Shown here piece by piece: positions 9,343-18,081 of a stretch of 64,000 nt of DNA. Below the pieces are notes generated by a model, which saw nothing but the letters and a program-made list of their open reading frames with translations, searched no databases and was not told the origin of the DNA. How positions within the stretch are numbered: the first letter of the stretch is position 1; the number at the start of each line of letters is the position of its first letter. The position numbers and the translations under genes are program-made. Source of the stretch: Bacillota bacterium (GTDB lineage: Bacteria; Bacillota; Sulfobacillia; JAJYWN01); assembly GCA_021791495.1 (NCBI GenBank), contig JAJYWN010000061.1:1-64000 (forward strand), in the 5' to 3' direction.

Positions 9343-10587
9343 CTACATGTTCGCGATAATCAACGACCCGAACTCCGAGCACTTGACCTCTTTAGCGCCC
9401 TTGGTCAGGCGGGCGAAGTCGTAGGTCACGGTACCGTCCTTGATGGTTTTCCGGAGACCCTTGATAATCAAGTCGGCGGCCTCCCGCCAGCCGATATGCT
9501 CCAGCATCATGACACCGGACAGGATTACCGAGCCCGGGTTGACCTTGTCCTGGTCCGCGTACTTTGGAGCGGTGCCGTGGGTAGCCTCGAAGACGGCGTG
9601 GGCTTCCCCGATGTTCCCGCCGGGGGCGATGCCGATGCCGCCGACTTGGGCCGCCACCGCGTCCGAGAGGTAGTCACCGTTCAGGTTGCAGGCGGCGATG
9701 ACGTCGAACTCGTCCGGCCGGAGGAGGAGTTGCTGAAAGGTGATGTCGGCGATACGGTCCTTGATCACGATCTTCCCTTCGGGGGCCACGCCGCCGTGCC
9801 GGTTCCAAACCTCCTCCTCGGTGATGGTCACCCCGGCGAACTCCGTCCGTGCCACCTCATATCCCCAGTCGCGGAAAGCGCCCTCGGTGTATTTCTGGAT
9901 GTTCCCCTTATGGACCAAGGTCACGCTTTTGCGGTGGTGATCGACGGCGTACTTGATGGCCGCCCGGATGAGGCGCTTGGAGCCGGTTTCGCTGACGGGC
10001 TTGATCCCGATGGCCGAGTCCGGGCGGATCTTCGTGCCCATCTCTTTGTTCAGGAAGTCCAGGACTCTCCGTGCTTCGGGGGTCCCCATTTTCCACTCGA
10101 TGCCGGCATAGATGTCTTCGGTGTTCTCGCGGAAGACGACCACGTCCAGCTTCCACGGCTCCTTCACCGGGCTGGGGACGCCCTCGAACCACCGGACTGG
10201 ACGCAGGCAGACGTAGAGGTCGAGAATCTGGCGGAGCGCCACGTTCAAGGACCGGAAGCCGCCGCCGATGGGGGTGGTGAGGGGGCCTTTGATTCCGACG
10301 AAGTACTCCTTGAAGGCCGTGACGGTATCCTCGGGGAGCCAATCGCCGAAGGTATTGAAGGCCTTCTCCCCGGCGTAGACCTCGAACCATTCGATCTTCC
10401 TCTTCCCGCCGTAAGCCCTTTGGACGGCGGCATCGAAGACGCGGACCGAGGCGCGCCAAATGTCGGGACCAGTCCCGTCACCTTCGATGAAGGGGATGAT
10501 GGGGTGGTCCGGAACCAAGAGATGTCCGTCGACGTAGATGATCCTTTCGCCTTGGGTCGGTGGTGTGAGCTTTTCGAACTTCGGCAC
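9343..10587 (-). CDS. icd: Isocitrate dehydrogenase (NADP+)
   Basis: Converts D-isocitrate to 2-oxoglutarate with NADP+ in the TCA cycle. 414 aa, close to the E. coli Icd type. The substrate loop RSLNVALRQ carries the Ser equivalent to the regulated active-site serine. [26 protein letters not shown] and [19 protein letters not shown] are present; the Lys-Tyr in PKYA is the NADP-specificity pair. The GTG start abuts the aconitase stop with no gap, so translation is coupled. Kinase/phosphatase control is not implied, since no aceK is seen. Confidence 0.97.
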   Translation of the reverse strand: MPKFEKLTPPTQGERIIYVDGHLLVPDHPIIPFIEGDGTGPDIWRASVRVFDAAVQRAYGGKRKIEWFEVYAGEKAFNTFGDWLPEDTVTAFKEYFVGIKGPLTTPIGGGFRSLNVALRQILDLYVCLRPVRWFEGVPSPVKEPWKLDVVVFRENTEDIYAGIEWKMGTPEARRVLDFLNKEMGTKIRPDSAIGIKPVSETGSKRLIRAAIKYAVDHHRKSVTLVHKGNIQKYTEGAFRDWGYEVARTEFAGVTITEEEVWNRHGGVAPEGKIVIKDRIADITFQQLLLRPDEFDVIAACNLNGDYLSDAVAAQVGGIGIAPGGNIGEAHAVFEATHGTAPKYADQDKVNPGSVILSGVMMLEHIGWREAADLIIKGLRKTIKDGTVTYDFARLTKGAKEVKCSEFGSLIIANM

Positions 10588-12522
10588 CTAGTTCGCCTGC
10601 TTTCTGGTGTAGTTCAACAGACCGCCGGCCAGGACGATGTCGATCTCGCGACCGGAGAGGCCGTGTCTAGCCTCGAACGAGGTGCCCTTGGTCAGGTTTT
10701 TCACCGTCAGAAGGTCGCCGGCCCGTACCCGCGCGCCGACCTCCTCGATGGTCAGCCGGTCTCCTTGGGCCACGGCGTCATAGTCGGCTTCTTTCACGAA
10801 GGTCAACGGGAGGATGCCGAAGTTGACCAGGTTGGCGCGGTGGATGCGGGCGAAGGACTTAGCGACGACCGCCTTCACACCCAAATGCATCGGGGCCAGG
10901 GCGGCGTGCTCGCGGGATGAACCCTGGCCGTAGTTGATCCCGCCGACGATGAGCCCGCCACCTTCTTCCTTCGCCCGGCGGACGAAGGTTGGGTCGACGG
11001 CCTCGAAGACGTGTTCGGAGATCTTCGGTATGTTCGATCGGAGGGGTAGGATCTTGGCGCCGGCGGGCAGGATGTGGTCGGTGGTGATGTTGTCCCCGAC
11101 TTTCAGGAGGACGGTGCCCTCGACGGTCCCCGGCAGCTCGGTGTTGAGCGGCAGCGGGGCGATGTTCGGTCCGCGGAGGACGGCCACATCCGACGACTCG
11201 GCGGTGGGCGGTACGACCATGTTATCGTTAACCAGGAAGCTCTGCGGCAGACTCACTTCCGGGTAGTCGCCCAGTTCCCGGGGGTCGGTCAGGACGCCGG
11301 TGAGGGCGGCCGCGGCCGCCGATTCCGGACTGACCAGGTAGATCTTGGCATCGGCCGTGCCGCTGCGCCCCTCGAAGTTACGGTTGTTGGTGCGGACCGA
11401 AACGCCCCCCGAATTCGGAGAGAAGCCCACGCCCACGCAGGGGCCGCAGGCCGACTCCAGAACGCGGGCGCCGGCGGCGATGAGGTCGGCCAAGGCTCCG
11501 TTCTGGGCCAGCATGGTCAGGACCTGCTTGGAGCCGGGAGCGATGGCCAGACTGACGGTGGGGTGAACGGTCTTGCCTCTGAGGACCGCCGCGACCCGCA
11601 TCATATCGACGTACGACGAGTTGGTGCAGCTCCCGATCATGACCTGATCGACCTTGATCGGTCCCACGTCTTTGATCTTGGCGACGCGGTCGGGCATGTG
11701 TGGCTGGGCGACCAGGGGCTCCAGTTCCGAGAGGTCGATCTCAATGGTCTCATCGTAGGTGGCGCCGGGGTCGGCCTTCAACCCCACCCAGTCCTTCTCG
11801 CGACCCTGCGCTTTCAGGAACTCCCGCGTCCTTTCATCTGACGGAAAGACCGACGTGGTGGCACCCAACTCCGCCCCCATGTTCGTGATGGTCGCCCGCT
11901 CGGGAACGGAGAGGGTGGCTACGCCGGGTCCGGCGTATTCGATGATCCTACCCACGCCGCCCTTGACGGTCATGATCCGTAGGAGTTCCAGAATGACGTC
12001 CTTCGCGGCCACCCAGGGCCGCAGCCTGCCCGTCAGATTCACCTGGACCACTTTCGGCATGGCAAGGTAGAACGGACCGCCGCCCATGGCCACCGCCACA
12101 TCCAAACCGCCGGCGCCGATAGCGATCATGCCGACACCGCCGCCGGTCGTGGTGTGGCTGTCGGCGCCCAGCAAGGTTCTGCCCGGCACGCCGAACCGCT
12201 CCAGGTGGACTTGGTGGCAGATGCCATTGCCAGGACGCGAGAAGTGGATGCCGTACTTCGCCGAAAGGGTCTGCAGGAAGCGGTGGTCGTCGGGGTTTTC
12301 AAAGCCGGTCTGCAGGGTGTTATGGTCCGCGTAACAGACCGAGACCTCGGTCCTGACCCGTGGAACTCCCATGGCCTCGAACTGCAGAGAGGCCATGGTG
12401 CCGGTGGCGTCCTGGATCAGCGTCTGGTCGATCCGGATGGCTATCTCCTTGCCGGCGGCCATCTCTCCCTCGACGAGATGCGTTCCCAGGATCTTTCTCA
12501 CCAAGTTGGTCGTACCCATCAT
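10588..12522 (-). CDS. Aconitate hydratase (compact, Aquifex-type)
   Basis: Isomerises citrate and isocitrate via cis-aconitate using a [4Fe-4S] cluster. At 644 aa it is shorter than AcnA/AcnB and matches the compact aconitases of Clostridia and Aquificae that resemble fused LeuC and LeuD. Cluster cysteines are visible in IGSCTNSSY and ESACGPCVGVG. The swivel domain carries GGINYGQGSSREHAAL, whose Ser-Arg is the substrate-binding pair. Start ATG 12522 (a second ATG follows) with GGAGG 6 bases upstream. It directly precedes icd in an operon behind an IclR regulator gene. Confidence 0.95.
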   Translation of the reverse strand: MMGTTNLVRKILGTHLVEGEMAAGKEIAIRIDQTLIQDATGTMASLQFEAMGVPRVRTEVSVCYADHNTLQTGFENPDDHRFLQTLSAKYGIHFSRPGNGICHQVHLERFGVPGRTLLGADSHTTTGGGVGMIAIGAGGLDVAVAMGGGPFYLAMPKVVQVNLTGRLRPWVAAKDVILELLRIMTVKGGVGRIIEYAGPGVATLSVPERATITNMGAELGATTSVFPSDERTREFLKAQGREKDWVGLKADPGATYDETIEIDLSELEPLVAQPHMPDRVAKIKDVGPIKVDQVMIGSCTNSSYVDMMRVAAVLRGKTVHPTVSLAIAPGSKQVLTMLAQNGALADLIAAGARVLESACGPCVGVGFSPNSGGVSVRTNNRNFEGRSGTADAKIYLVSPESAAAAALTGVLTDPRELGDYPEVSLPQSFLVNDNMVVPPTAESSDVAVLRGPNIAPLPLNTELPGTVEGTVLLKVGDNITTDHILPAGAKILPLRSNIPKISEHVFEAVDPTFVRRAKEEGGGLIVGGINYGQGSSREHAALAPMHLGVKAVVAKSFARIHRANLVNFGILPLTFVKEADYDAVAQGDRLTIEEVGARVRAGDLLTVKNLTKGTSFEARHGLSGREIDIVLAGGLLNYTRKQAN

Positions 12523-12556
12523 GGCATACCTCCAGGTGCTGAGTGCTCTTCTGCAA

Positions 12557-13354
12557 CTACCGTGGCTGCTGCGCGGACGCCGATGCCTCGCTGGATTGGG
12601 GCCAGGCCACCAGGAGCCGTGAAATGGCCGCGGCCCGCTCCTTTACCGTGGGGGCCAGGCCCACCAATCGGTCCGGGTCCAGCCTGGTGGACGGGCCCGA
12701 CAGGGAAAGAGCGGCGACCAAATGGTCGGCGCGGCCGAAGATAGGGGCCGCCACCGCGGCTATCTCTGGGTGTCTTTGACCGTAGCTGATGGCGTAGCCC
12801 TCTTTCCTCACCCTATCAAGGAGGGAGAGCCAGGCTTCGCGGTCGAACCCGGCCGGGCAGGGCATGCGGGCCGTGAAATCGCGTTTTTCCGCCTCGGGCA
12901 TGAAGGCGGTGAGAATCTGTGACGCCGCCCCGGCGTACATCGGCAGGCGCTGGCCGAGACGTACGAAAATCCGGACGGAGTTGGTGCCTTCCAGCCTCTG
13001 GACACAGATGCGTTCAAAGCCACTACGTATGTAGATGCTGGCGGTCTCACCGGTCAGGTCGCGCAGACGTTCCACTTCGGGAAAACCGATGTTGGATAGC
13101 TCATTCTCACTCAAGAATCGCCCGGCCAGCGAAAGCACTTTGGGACCCAGACGGTACCTCTGTGTCTCCGGGTTCTCCTCAACGAACCCCTTGCGCTCCA
13201 TGGTGTATAGCAGCCGCAGGACCGTGCTCTTGTCCAGCCCCAACTCGGCGGCGAGGGCCGTCGGCCCTTTCTCCCCTTTCGCCTCATCGAAGGCGGCCAG
13301 TACGTCCAGAGCCCTCTCTACGGCCCTTACGGTTTTGACATTCTTGTCGGCCAT
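12557..13354 (-). CDS. IclR family transcriptional regulator
   Basis: 265-aa regulator: N-terminal winged helix (VKTVRAVERALDVLAAFDEA, GLDKSTVLRLLYTMERKGFV) and C-terminal IclR effector domain (ETASIYIRSGFERICVQRLEG; GYAISYGQRHPEIAAVAAPIF). IclR proteins bind small carboxylates and palindromic operators. First gene of the minus-strand block, 34 bases upstream of aconitase, so it probably controls the tricarboxylate operon and itself. Two palindromes lie in the 188-base divergent region upstream. Activator or repressor mode cannot be told from sequence. Confidence 0.92.
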   Translation of the reverse strand: MADKNVKTVRAVERALDVLAAFDEAKGEKGPTALAAELGLDKSTVLRLLYTMERKGFVEENPETQRYRLGPKVLSLAGRFLSENELSNIGFPEVERLRDLTGETASIYIRSGFERICVQRLEGTNSVRIFVRLGQRLPMYAGAASQILTAFMPEAEKRDFTARMPCPAGFDREAWLSLLDRVRKEGYAISYGQRHPEIAAVAAPIFGRADHLVAALSLSGPSTRLDPDRLVGLAPTVKERAAAISRLLVAWPQSSEASASAQQPR

Positions 13355-13396
13355 CGCTGATGTCCCCTTGTCTCCGGTATCCGCCGTGTTACTAGG

Positions 13397-13411
13397 TGAA
13401 ACGACGGTTCA
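13397..13411. promoter_or_regulatory. Candidate IclR operator 1
   Basis: 15-bp near-palindrome TGAAACGACGGTTCA; 12 of the 14 non-central positions are symmetric. It lies 43 bases upstream of the iclR start, in the iclR/chemoreceptor divergent region. Length and TGAA/TTCA ends suit an IclR-family site. Assignment is inferred from position. Confidence 0.45.
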
Positions 13412-13425
13412 AGGCATGAGACGTA

Positions 13426-13444
13426 TTCGTAACCGGGTGACGAA
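13426..13444. promoter_or_regulatory. Candidate IclR operator 2
   Basis: 19-bp near-perfect palindrome TTCGTAACCGGGTGACGAA; only one symmetric pair of positions breaks the dyad around the central base. It sits 14 bases from operator 1, between the divergent genes, and could control both. Confidence 0.5.
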
Positions 13445-13542
13445 TTCCTGCAAAGTCACGAGGCCAGAGGATGCGGCCCTTCACCCAGACCTCCTTCCCG
13501 ACGATGGAATTAACTGAGGAACGTCTTTGAGGGGGACTGGAT

Positions 13543-15402
13543 GTGCGCAAGAGACTTCGGCTTCGTCGTAACACTATTGGGTTTCGACTCATGGCTTTGA
13601 GTATCACCCTGGCCATAATCCCTGCTCTTGTACTTGGCGTCGTCGCCTATAGGATCGCCGATGCTGCTCTCTACCGCTCCAGCCGCCAGCAGTTGGAGTA
13701 CATGGCCGACTCTTTCATCACCCTGGCCCGGGCGTATCAAGCCGCCGTCGACCGAGGGGCGATGACCCTGGCCCAAGCCCAGAACGCCGTGCGACAGGAG
13801 GTCAAGAAACTGAAAGTCGGCGCGACCGGCTATGCCTACGCCCTCGACCCCAAAGGCATACTCACTATCCACCCAGCCAAGGAAGGATCCGACCTGACCC
13901 AGTATGACTTTATCCGTAAGATGCTGGCGGAGAAGAACGGTTGGATACAGTACCCCTGGCAAAATGCTGAGCTGGGCGAAAAGCGCGCCCGCGACAAGGT
14001 TGTGGCCTACCGGTACTTTGAACCTTGGCAGTGGGTTTTCGGAGTGGGCAGCTATCTCGAGGAGTTCACCGCCGGCGCCCGCCAGGTGGGCATCGTGATC
14101 GTAGTGGTCGCCGTCCTGGCTTTAGGCGCCGGTATCCTGCTAAGCAGCATGGTCATCCGTCGTCTCACCAGGCCCATCACCGCCCTGGTCGCGAACACCG
14201 CCACCGTGGCCCAAGGGGACCTGACCAAGGAGATCCGCGCTGACTCCGGCGACGAAATCGGTGATTTGGCTCGCGCCTTCAACCAGATGGTCGAGAACCT
14301 GCGCCGTCTGGTGGGAGAGGTCAAGGGTGTGGTGAACGACGTGGGCTCCGCCGGCGAAAACGTCCGCCAAGCCTTGAGCGTGACCGCCGGTGAGACGGCG
14401 GGCATCTCCACCGCCATCCAGTCCGTCCACGCCGGAGCCCAGCGGCAAACCGAGGAGGCGGCCAAAGCTTTTTCCTCCACCCACGAACTGGTGGCGGCCA
14501 TCAACCAGATCGCCGCCGGGGCGCAGCAGCAAGCAGCGGTAGCCGGCCACGTGACGGTAGCGGTGCAGCAGATGGCTACCTCCATCAATGAGGTGGCCAC
14601 CGAAGCCCAGCAGGCCTCAGAAACCGCCGCCGGTACCTTAACGGCCGCGGCGAGCGGGTCAGAAGCGGTTAAGCAGGTCATCAATGGCATCGAGCGCATG
14701 CGGGCCGCCGTCTACGACACGGCTAAGAAGATGGAGGAGTTGGGACGGCATTCCTCACGCATCGGCGAGATCGTCAGAATCATCTCCGAGATAGCCGACC
14801 GGACCAACTTGCTGGCATTGAATGCGGCTATCGAGGCCGCACGCGCCGGCGTTCACGGCAAAGGCTTCGCCGTGGTGGCTGATGAGGTCCGGAAGCTGGC
14901 CGAGAGTTCAAGCCAGTCGACCAAAGAGATCTCCGAGCTCATCCGCAGCATCGAATTGAGTGTCCAGGAAGCGACGCAGGCCATGGGCGCAGGTACGGCG
15001 GAAGCCGATCGCGGGACGGAACTGGCCCGCCAGGCAGAGTTCACCCTCAAGGAAATCGTGGACACGGTCAAGGCCACGAACGACCGCATTGCCGCCATGG
15101 CCGGCGCCGCATCACACGTCACCGCCGGGAGCCAGGAAGCGGTGCACTCGGTCAATCAGGTCGCCGCGGTAACCGAGCAGAACTCGGCCGCGACCGAGCA
15201 GATGTCGGCCGGGTCGGCACAGGTGGAGGCAGCCGTGAAGGCTATGGCCGACGTCGGGGAAGAAACGGTCATGGCGGTTCGGGAGGTCTCGGCATCCGCC
15301 GACCGCCTTTCCGACTCCAACCGGGCCATCGAAGTGCAGACCCTGAGATTGACCCAGAAAGCGCGGGCTCTGGAAGAGGCTGTGGCGAGGTTCAAGGTCT
15401 GA
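13543..15402 (+). CDS. Methyl-accepting chemotaxis protein with extracellular Cache domain
   Basis: Membrane chemoreceptor, 619 aa. TM1 at about residues 15-37 and an extracellular single-Cache-type sensor at about 40-175 ([19 protein letters not shown], then [14 protein letters not shown]). TM2 is at about 183-203, HAMP to about 258, and the coiled-coil signalling domain carries the conserved tip [19 protein letters not shown], preceded by [16 protein letters not shown]. Such Cache domains often bind carboxylates. GTG start with GAGGGGG upstream. It is divergent from, and shares its regulatory region with, the tricarboxylate operon, so a role as a carboxylate sensor is plausible but inferred. 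No che or flagellar genes are in the window. Confidence 0.94.
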   Translation: MRKRLRLRRNTIGFRLMALSITLAIIPALVLGVVAYRIADAALYRSSRQQLEYMADSFITLARAYQAAVDRGAMTLAQAQNAVRQEVKKLKVGATGYAYALDPKGILTIHPAKEGSDLTQYDFIRKMLAEKNGWIQYPWQNAELGEKRARDKVVAYRYFEPWQWVFGVGSYLEEFTAGARQVGIVIVVVAVLALGAGILLSSMVIRRLTRPITALVANTATVAQGDLTKEIRADSGDEIGDLARAFNQMVENLRRLVGEVKGVVNDVGSAGENVRQALSVTAGETAGISTAIQSVHAGAQRQTEEAAKAFSSTHELVAAINQIAAGAQQQAAVAGHVTVAVQQMATSINEVATEAQQASETAAGTLTAAASGSEAVKQVINGIERMRAAVYDTAKKMEELGRHSSRIGEIVRIISEIADRTNLLALNAAIEAARAGVHGKGFAVVADEVRKLAESSSQSTKEISELIRSIELSVQEATQAMGAGTAEADRGTELARQAEFTLKEIVDTVKATNDRIAAMAGAASHVTAGSQEAVHSVNQVAAVTEQNSAATEQMSAGSAQVEAAVKAMADVGEETVMAVREVSASADRLSDSNRAIEVQTLRLTQKARALEEAVARFKV

Positions 15403-15440
15403 GGGCTGAATCAGCGCAGCTAGCGCACGCGCTACTGTTC

Positions 15441-15469
15441 TTGACATTTCATCCTGCAGATGGTAAAGT
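15441..15469 (+). promoter_or_regulatory. Promoter of the riboswitch-controlled operon
   Basis: -35 TTGACA (15441-15446, perfect), 17-base spacer, -10 TAAAGT (15464-15469, four of six consensus). Sigma-A type. The predicted transcript would start near 15476 and run into the c-di-AMP riboswitch. Confidence 0.75.
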
Positions 15470-15520
15470 AAGGTCAATTCAATAGACAACTGGCTGGTTT
15501 TCCCAGAGCCAGTCCACTTG

Positions 15521-15650
15521 GATCGCTTAATCCTCGCCAGAGGAACGGGGGACCCAATCACTGGGGCGAATCCGGATGCGGTAGGGCCATTTCCGTCCCG
15601 AGCCCGTCAGCTAACCTCGTAAGCGTGCAGGGAAGGTGGACGCCAGCGAC
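15521..15650 (+). ncRNA. c-di-AMP riboswitch (ydaO/yuaA class)
   Basis: The leader carries the conserved blocks of the ydaO-yuaA class in order. They are ATCGCTTAATCCT at the 5' end, ACGGGGGACCCAAT, GGGGCGAATCC, GGTAGGGC, CCGTCCCGAGCCCG and CAGCTAACCTCGTAAGCG. A closing helix can form between TCGCT at 15523-15527 and AGCGA at 15645-15649. This class binds cyclic di-AMP and normally switches genes off when c-di-AMP is high, acting on genes for wall remodelling, K+ transport and osmolytes. It lies between a strong promoter and a terminator hairpin and precedes the ATP-grasp ligase gene. Identification rests on recalled consensus, not a covariance search. Confidence 0.9.
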
Positions 15651-15681
15651 TTATTTGCAGTCTGCTTTGGAAGTGGGTCCA

Positions 15682-15720
15682 GGCGGGCAGATGAGCTTGC
15701 CCGGCCCCCTCGTTGTTTCT
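15682..15720 (+). terminator. Intrinsic terminator (expression platform)
   Basis: Stem GGCGGGCA (15682-15689) with TGCCCGGCC (15698-15706, one bulged G), loop of 8 bases, then a pyrimidine/T-rich tail CCCCTCGTTGTTTCT. It is placed 32 bases after the aptamer and 150 bases before the first start codon, as expected for transcription termination upon ligand binding. Confidence 0.65.
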
Positions 15721-15872
15721 ACTTTCGCTCTAACCCCCTGCGTGACGCGGTACATCGGGACCGCGGGTTGGCTCGATGTTTCTTCTCTGGATTCGCCGCG
15801 CCGCAGCACCTCTCCGGCTCGGTTTCGCCCGTTCGCCCTGGCGACCCACCCATGGGAAGGAGGGCGAGTATC

Positions 15873-16844
15873 GTGGCAACCGTGGCCTTGGTGTACGACA
15901 GAGGTTCGCGCCATTCCATTCGCAATCAACTACAGGCACAGCGCACCCGGAAGGCGGTCAAGGCCGCTCTCTTAGCCAACGGGTACAACGTGACGGAACT
16001 GGCCGCCGGCACGGCACTGGCTCATGTGGTCCGCGCCCTGCGGCCACAGTTGGTGTTCTCCCTGGCCACAGGCTCGAGTACCAAGAACCAGCAGGCCCAT
16101 GTCATCGCTGCCCTGGAGGCTACTGGAATCCCCGTAGTCTCTTCCTCATTGTCCGGACATGTTTTCGGTCTCCACAAGCCCGCCGCCAAGTTGCTCTTTG
16201 CGGCGGCCGGCGTGCCGACTCTGCCTTTCGTCGTCTACGACGAAGGGGGGCGCACCCTGTTGCGCCTTGGCCAACTGGCCTTTCCGGCCATCGTCAAGCC
16301 GGCCCACGAGGGGTCCAGCCTGGGAATTGACAGTAGTAGTGTGGTGGCCGACCCGGCGGAGCTTCAGCCGGTGGTCGACCGGGTCATCCGGTCCTTCCAC
16401 CAACCGGCGCTGGTCGAAACGTACGCGCCGGGGCGTGAGTTCACTGTGGGCCTGGTGGGTAACTTCGCCAAGGGACGCGAGCCGGAGATCCTCCCCATCG
16501 AAGAAATCGTGTTTCAGAACGGTGACGGCGCCTACACCTACGACGTCAAGAGTCGCGACGCGGTGACGCCCGTCTGTCCGGCCGGAATCGACGAGGAACT
16601 GGCCGCGCAGATCAGGGACATGTGCTTGACGGCATTCCGGGCCTGCGGGTGCCGCGACCTGGCCCGCATCGATGTGCGGCTGTCGGCGGAGGGGCACCCA
16701 TACGTCCTGGAGATCAACACCTTGCCCGGCCTGGAACCGGGCTACAGTGAACTTCCGCGCATGGCGGACGCGGCCGGCTGGGGTTTCAACGGGCTTATCA
16801 AACGGATCGTTCAGGCTTGCCTACTAAGGGGGTGGCGACAATGA
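15873..16844 (+). CDS. ATP-grasp ligase, D-alanine-D-alanine ligase-like
   Basis: 323-aa ATP-grasp enzyme of the Ddl family, which joins a carboxylate to an amine through an acyl phosphate. Visible blocks: ATP-binding PAIVKPAHEGSSLGID, acidic metal site VLEINTLPGLEPGYSELP, and N-terminal VALVYDRGSRHSIRNQL. The C-terminal EINTLPGLEPGYSELPRMA differs from housekeeping Ddl (EVNTxPGMT), suggesting a different amine or carboxylate substrate. The frame is open upstream into the riboswitch, but the start is taken as GTG 15873 with GGAGGG 8 bases ahead. First gene of the c-di-AMP-riboswitch operon; overlaps the dehydrogenase start by 4 bases. Wall D-Ala-D-Ala synthesis is less likely because no mur genes are near. 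Confidence 0.82.
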   Translation: MATVALVYDRGSRHSIRNQLQAQRTRKAVKAALLANGYNVTELAAGTALAHVVRALRPQLVFSLATGSSTKNQQAHVIAALEATGIPVVSSSLSGHVFGLHKPAAKLLFAAAGVPTLPFVVYDEGGRTLLRLGQLAFPAIVKPAHEGSSLGIDSSSVVADPAELQPVVDRVIRSFHQPALVETYAPGREFTVGLVGNFAKGREPEILPIEEIVFQNGDGAYTYDVKSRDAVTPVCPAGIDEELAAQIRDMCLTAFRACGCRDLARIDVRLSAEGHPYVLEINTLPGLEPGYSELPRMADAAGWGFNGLIKRIVQACLLRGWRQ

Positions 16845-18058
16845 CCGAGAGACAAAGTTCTGACTCCGCACAGTCTCCCCGTTTCGTCATCGTGGGAGCG
16901 GGCAACGGTGGGCTGGCCATCGCCGGCCATCTGGCCCTGAAGGGACATCCGGTGGCCGTCTACGGCCGCCGGGAAGAGAAGCTGAAGCCCATCCGGGAAG
17001 CCGGCGGGCTGGAACTGGCCGGTGCGGTGCAGGGGTTCGCGCCCGTGTCCTTACTCACGACCGACATAGAGGAGGCCCTGGCCTTCGCCGACACCGTTCT
17101 GGTGGTGGTCCCCGCCTCGGCCCACCGTGACGTGGCCGAGAAGTGCGCGCCGTACCTTGGTGACGACCACGTGGTGGTGCTGTTGCCGGGCCGAACCGGA
17201 GGCGCGATGGAGTTTAGCCGGGTCTTGCGGGAGAACGGAAACTCCCTGAGCTGGATTGTGGCGGAGACAGGGACTTTCCCGTACGCCAGCCGCCATCTGG
17301 GGGGCAATTTGGTACGGGTATTCGGGTTGAAGAAGACGGTGACCGTGGCCGCGTTGCCGGCCCTTGCCACGCCTCTGGTGCTGTCCAGGCTGCACTTCGC
17401 CTTCCCCGAGATGACGCCGGCCCTGACGGTGCTGCGGACCAGCCTCGATAACCTGGGCGCCATTTTCCACCCGGCGCCCACCGTCCTGAACGCGGCCCGG
17501 ATTCACGAGACGGGAGGGGCTTTCGACCATTACCACCAGGGGATCAGTCCCGAAGTGGCCAGAATCCTGGAGGCGATGGACCGGGAGCGTGTGGCGGTGG
17601 CCGCGGCGCTGGGCGCCAAGGTCTCCACGGCCCTGGAGTGGCTGCATCAGACTTACGGAGTCGGGCAGGGCGCCGGGCAGGGCACCGGGCAGGGCGCCGG
17701 GCACGGCGGTGGGCAGAGCGTGGCGCACGGTGCCGGGCCGGCCGACCTGTACTCGGCGCTGCAAGAGAACAAGGTCTACGCCGGCATCGCCGCCGCCACG
17801 GACCTCAATCACCGCTACATCACCGAGGATGTCCCTTGCAGCCTCGTACCCATCGCCTCTCTGGGGCAAAGTGTGGGAGTACCCACTCCCACGATTCGCT
17901 CTATCATCTACCTGGCCTCACTGATGACCGGGGTCCAGTTTTGGCTGACCGGTCGCACCGTCGACAAATTGGGGCTTTCCGGCCTGTCGGCTCCGGAGAT
18001 CCGGCGGCTGGCGGAGTTCGGGAGCAGCGACGTACCTGAAGAGGTGGTCCTCGCTTAA
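16841..18058 (+). CDS. Opine-type NAD/NADP dehydrogenase (octopine/nopaline DH family)
   Basis: 405-aa two-domain dehydrogenase. Rossmann motif GAGNGG at residues 19-24, followed by LAIAGHLALKGH. The C-terminal octopine-dehydrogenase domain shows AIFHPAPTVLNAARI with the catalytic-type His, then GGAFDHYHQGISPEVARILE and DRERVAVAAALG. Family members reductively couple an amino-acid amine to a 2-oxo acid, giving N-(carboxyalkyl)amino acids. A Gly/Gln/His-rich insert at about residues 272-295 is encoded by five degenerate 12-bp repeats (17663-17722). ATG 16841 overlaps the ligase stop and has AAGGGGGTGG upstream. Probably acts with its neighbours in one pathway; substrate unknown. Confidence 0.82.
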   Translation: MTERQSSDSAQSPRFVIVGAGNGGLAIAGHLALKGHPVAVYGRREEKLKPIREAGGLELAGAVQGFAPVSLLTTDIEEALAFADTVLVVVPASAHRDVAEKCAPYLGDDHVVVLLPGRTGGAMEFSRVLRENGNSLSWIVAETGTFPYASRHLGGNLVRVFGLKKTVTVAALPALATPLVLSRLHFAFPEMTPALTVLRTSLDNLGAIFHPAPTVLNAARIHETGGAFDHYHQGISPEVARILEAMDRERVAVAAALGAKVSTALEWLHQTYGVGQGAGQGTGQGAGHGGGQSVAHGAGPADLYSALQENKVYAGIAAATDLNHRYITEDVPCSLVPIASLGQSVGVPTPTIRSIIYLASLMTGVQFWLTGRTVDKLGLSGLSAPEIRRLAEFGSSDVPEEVVLA

Positions 18059-18081
18059 GGATTCGTTTCGGGAGGTGTTCC

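Noticed and set aside
15636-15872. N-terminal extension of the ATP-grasp frame
   Set aside because: It overlaps the riboswitch and terminator and is not ligase-like; GTG 15873 has a good ribosome site.
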